From Microbulbifer sp. Q7 (lineage in GTDB: Bacteria; Pseudomonadota; Gammaproteobacteria; Pseudomonadales; Cellvibrionaceae): DNA of 64,000 nt. Each line of letters begins with the position of its first letter. The first letter of the stretch is position 1. Location of the stretch: positions 1,768,501 through 1,832,500 of the forward strand of contig NZ_LROY01000002.1 of NCBI RefSeq assembly GCF_001639145.1, given 5' to 3'. Made by a program: the position numbers and the translations under genes. Below, piece by piece: positions 62,458-64,000 of the stretch. A model generated the notes under the pieces. It worked only from the letters and a program-made list of their open reading frames with translations, was not told the origin of the DNA and did no database searches.

Positions 62458-63989
62458 CAGCGCACCAGCTGGCGGAATCGCGCCAGTTCACCAACGCGGT
62501 AACCGGTGTAGTTACCGACAATCATGATGAAGCCCAGCAGGACCAGCAGCAGTTCGGGGAAATTGAACGTCCAGTGCTCGATGTAGCGGTTGGTCATCAC
62601 CCACCAGGCAATAACCGCCACCAGCAAACTGCCACCGGCCTGGATGACCACTTCGTAGGGGCCATCTTCCTCCCACACAATGGACATGCGCTCGATGGTC
62701 CAGGCCAGAATGATCATCGGGAAGAAGGTCACCGTCAGGGCCTGCTCGATACCAAGCTTGTAGCTCACCACGCTGATGGCCCCCATCAGGATCACCACCG
62801 TGACCACCACGGCGGCGATCCTCGCCACAAGGAGCAAGTTAAGCCGACTTAAATAGAAGCGAATCCACAACCCCAGAATCAGGATCAGTACAAAAATGGC
62901 GAGGCCAGTGAGCAGCTGGGTTTCGATAAACGCAATGGCCAGCAGCACCGGCATAAAGGTGCCCGAGGTGCGCAGGCCCACAAACACCCTCAGCAACACC
63001 ACCACCAGAGCGCCAACCGGCACCAGCAGAATCAGCTTGAAAATGCTCTGCTGCTCAATCGGCAGACTGTAGATTGAAAAATCCACCAGGGCTTCTTTTT
63101 CCTGGCTGGTGCTCAACATGGCCACGTCGCGGGCCGGCACATCATTGGAAATAACCGAGAAGGTTACGCCGGAATTGCGTCCACCCTCGACGTCCAGCAG
63201 GCTCTTGCCACCGCGCTGCCAGATGAAAAAGTTTTTCGGCACGCCGGGCGACGCGCTCAGCGGTTCGAACACCACCCACCGTTTGCCATCGTAGATCTCC
63301 AGCAGGTCTTCCGGATCCAGCCGACGGCGATCATCTTCCAGATACAGGCCGCGGATCCGGTGCGCAGGAATGTCCGCGGCCGCCAGCACCAGCAGTGCCA
63401 CATCGACATAGGAGCGCCCCTTGTAGTAGCCGAAGATCAGGTTGCGGTCCTGATTGCGATTATCGGCCAATGCCACGAGCAGCTCGGAAGTAAAAGTGCG
63501 GGTATCGGAAGACCGCTCCCGGGCCGTTCCCACCAGCGAAAAGATGGCCTGGCGCACCGCCTCCTGCTCGCGGGCACCGAGCATGGGTTTTACCACCTGG
63601 GTACTGAGATCCAGCGGCTGCTCAAGCGCCGCACCAGGGGTCTGGTGCACATCGAGCTGGTAGAACAGCGACTGTACGCCACTGGCCTGGCGTTTGGCCC
63701 AGACTGCGCGGTACTCGTCGTCTTCACGGATGACGTTGAAACCGTAGCCGGAAGAGCTGAAGGTTTCCCCCAGCACCTCCATGTTGCGCTGCTCCCTTGG
63801 CAGGGTCAGCGCGGCCTTGGCAGGCCCGCCATCGGCGGTGAAACGCACCTTGGCCTCAATGGTCCAGACGGTGCGGTATTCGCCCGGCAGCAGCGGGAAG
63901 CCCAGTTCGACGTTTTTATAGATGGTGAGGCCGGCGCCCATCAGTGCAAGCAGCGCGGCGAGAATATAGACCTGAGCCCGTGGCGACAT
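62457..63989 (-). CDS. Inactive transglutaminase fused to seven membrane helices
   Basis: 510 residues. One N-terminal membrane segment (about 7-25) leads to a periplasmic transglutaminase-like domain (about 30-310). The usual catalytic Cys is absent: the region that should hold it reads GRSYVDVALLVLAAADIPAHRIRG. After residue 318 come about seven hydrophobic helices. The pair of this protein and an ATP-grasp ligase is conserved in gammaproteobacteria, often with a retropepsin-like protease gene upstream, which would be beyond the right edge here. It may bind, not cut, peptides and pass a signal or substrate to the ligase. Confidence 0.9.
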   Translation of the reverse strand: MSPRAQVYILAALLALMGAGLTIYKNVELGFPLLPGEYRTVWTIEAKVRFTADGGPAKAALTLPREQRNMEVLGETFSSSGYGFNVIREDDEYRAVWAKRQASGVQSLFYQLDVHQTPGAALEQPLDLSTQVVKPMLGAREQEAVRQAIFSLVGTARERSSDTRTFTSELLVALADNRNQDRNLIFGYYKGRSYVDVALLVLAAADIPAHRIRGLYLEDDRRRLDPEDLLEIYDGKRWVVFEPLSASPGVPKNFFIWQRGGKSLLDVEGGRNSGVTFSVISNDVPARDVAMLSTSQEKEALVDFSIYSLPIEQQSIFKLILLVPVGALVVVLLRVFVGLRTSGTFMPVLLAIAFIETQLLTGLAIFVLILILGLWIRFYLSRLNLLLVARIAAVVVTVVILMGAISVVSYKLGIEQALTVTFFPMIILAWTIERMSIVWEEDGPYEVVIQAGGSLLVAVIAWWVMTNRYIEHWTFNFPELLLVLLGFIMIVGNYTGYRVGELARFRQLVR

Positions 63990-64000
63990 TCGCCATTCCC

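Overview
The window is chromosomal DNA from a GC-rich gammaproteobacterium, most likely a marine member of the Cellvibrionales/Microbulbifer type. The basis is gene content: lptFG divergent from pepA-holC-valS, epmC, bimodular queF, cbpM/cbpA, omega-amino-acid transaminase plus mmsA, and a 905-residue GH20 lipoprotein for chitin breakdown. The genus is an inference; no 16S gene is present. Apart from the left end, the gene order is ordinary core genome with short operons and many 4-base start/stop overlaps.

Layout. (1) 1-7268 is the right end of an integrated island. It holds a truncated HNH nuclease gene, an AT-rich membrane beta-helix protein, a secreted endonuclease I, an SOS-controlled umuDC pair with an unusually long UmuD, and a tyrosine recombinase that stops at the 3' end of a tRNA-Ser(GGA) gene. 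The other end of the island lies outside the window. (2) 7269-13020 holds tRNA-Ser, a nitroreductase, a membrane class III nucleotidyl cyclase, queF, an ABC-2 exporter, and a tandemly duplicated tRNA-Glu/tRNA-Gly array behind a strong promoter with a GC-rich discriminator. (3) 13264-25357 holds msrB, alaA, an rRNA-type methyltransferase, a minus-strand operon (epmC, 5'-3' exonuclease, pdxB, NAD-kinase-like), tusA, yheU and an exported methyltransferase-like protein. (4) 25546-33487 holds gcvR, trmL, fldB, mnmC, a glutaminyl cyclase and recQ. (5) 33717-44478 holds the beta-alanine/malonic semialdehyde pathway, a serine hydrolase, a Ca/Na antiporter, cbpM/cbpA, ompW and a lipoprotein metallopeptidase. 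(6) 44668-51096 holds a K+ channel, tadA, rlmA, a GMC oxidoreductase and the GH20 hexosaminidase. (7) 51646-63989 holds a secreted orphan, an RDD protein, lptFG, pepA-holC-valS, and an ATP-grasp ligase paired with an inactive transglutaminase/7TM protein.

The most unusual feature not explained by genes is a family of structured intergenic repeats. Three copies occur, at 26145-26252, 56737-56843 and 56889-57002. Each has a long perfect outer stem that differs in sequence between copies, a 28-base inner box that is nearly invariant, and a second hairpin whose stem differs in sequence but always pairs. The fold is a three-way junction. On one strand both inner loops show GGA, in a setting that resembles CsrA/RsmA target loops. 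The pattern (variable but compensating stems, constant box, constant 54-55 base interior) is read directly from the sequence; its function is unknown.

Other points of interest are the tandem S24-like architecture of UmuD, its LexA box on top of the start codon, and the methyltransferase-like protein that carries a signal peptide.
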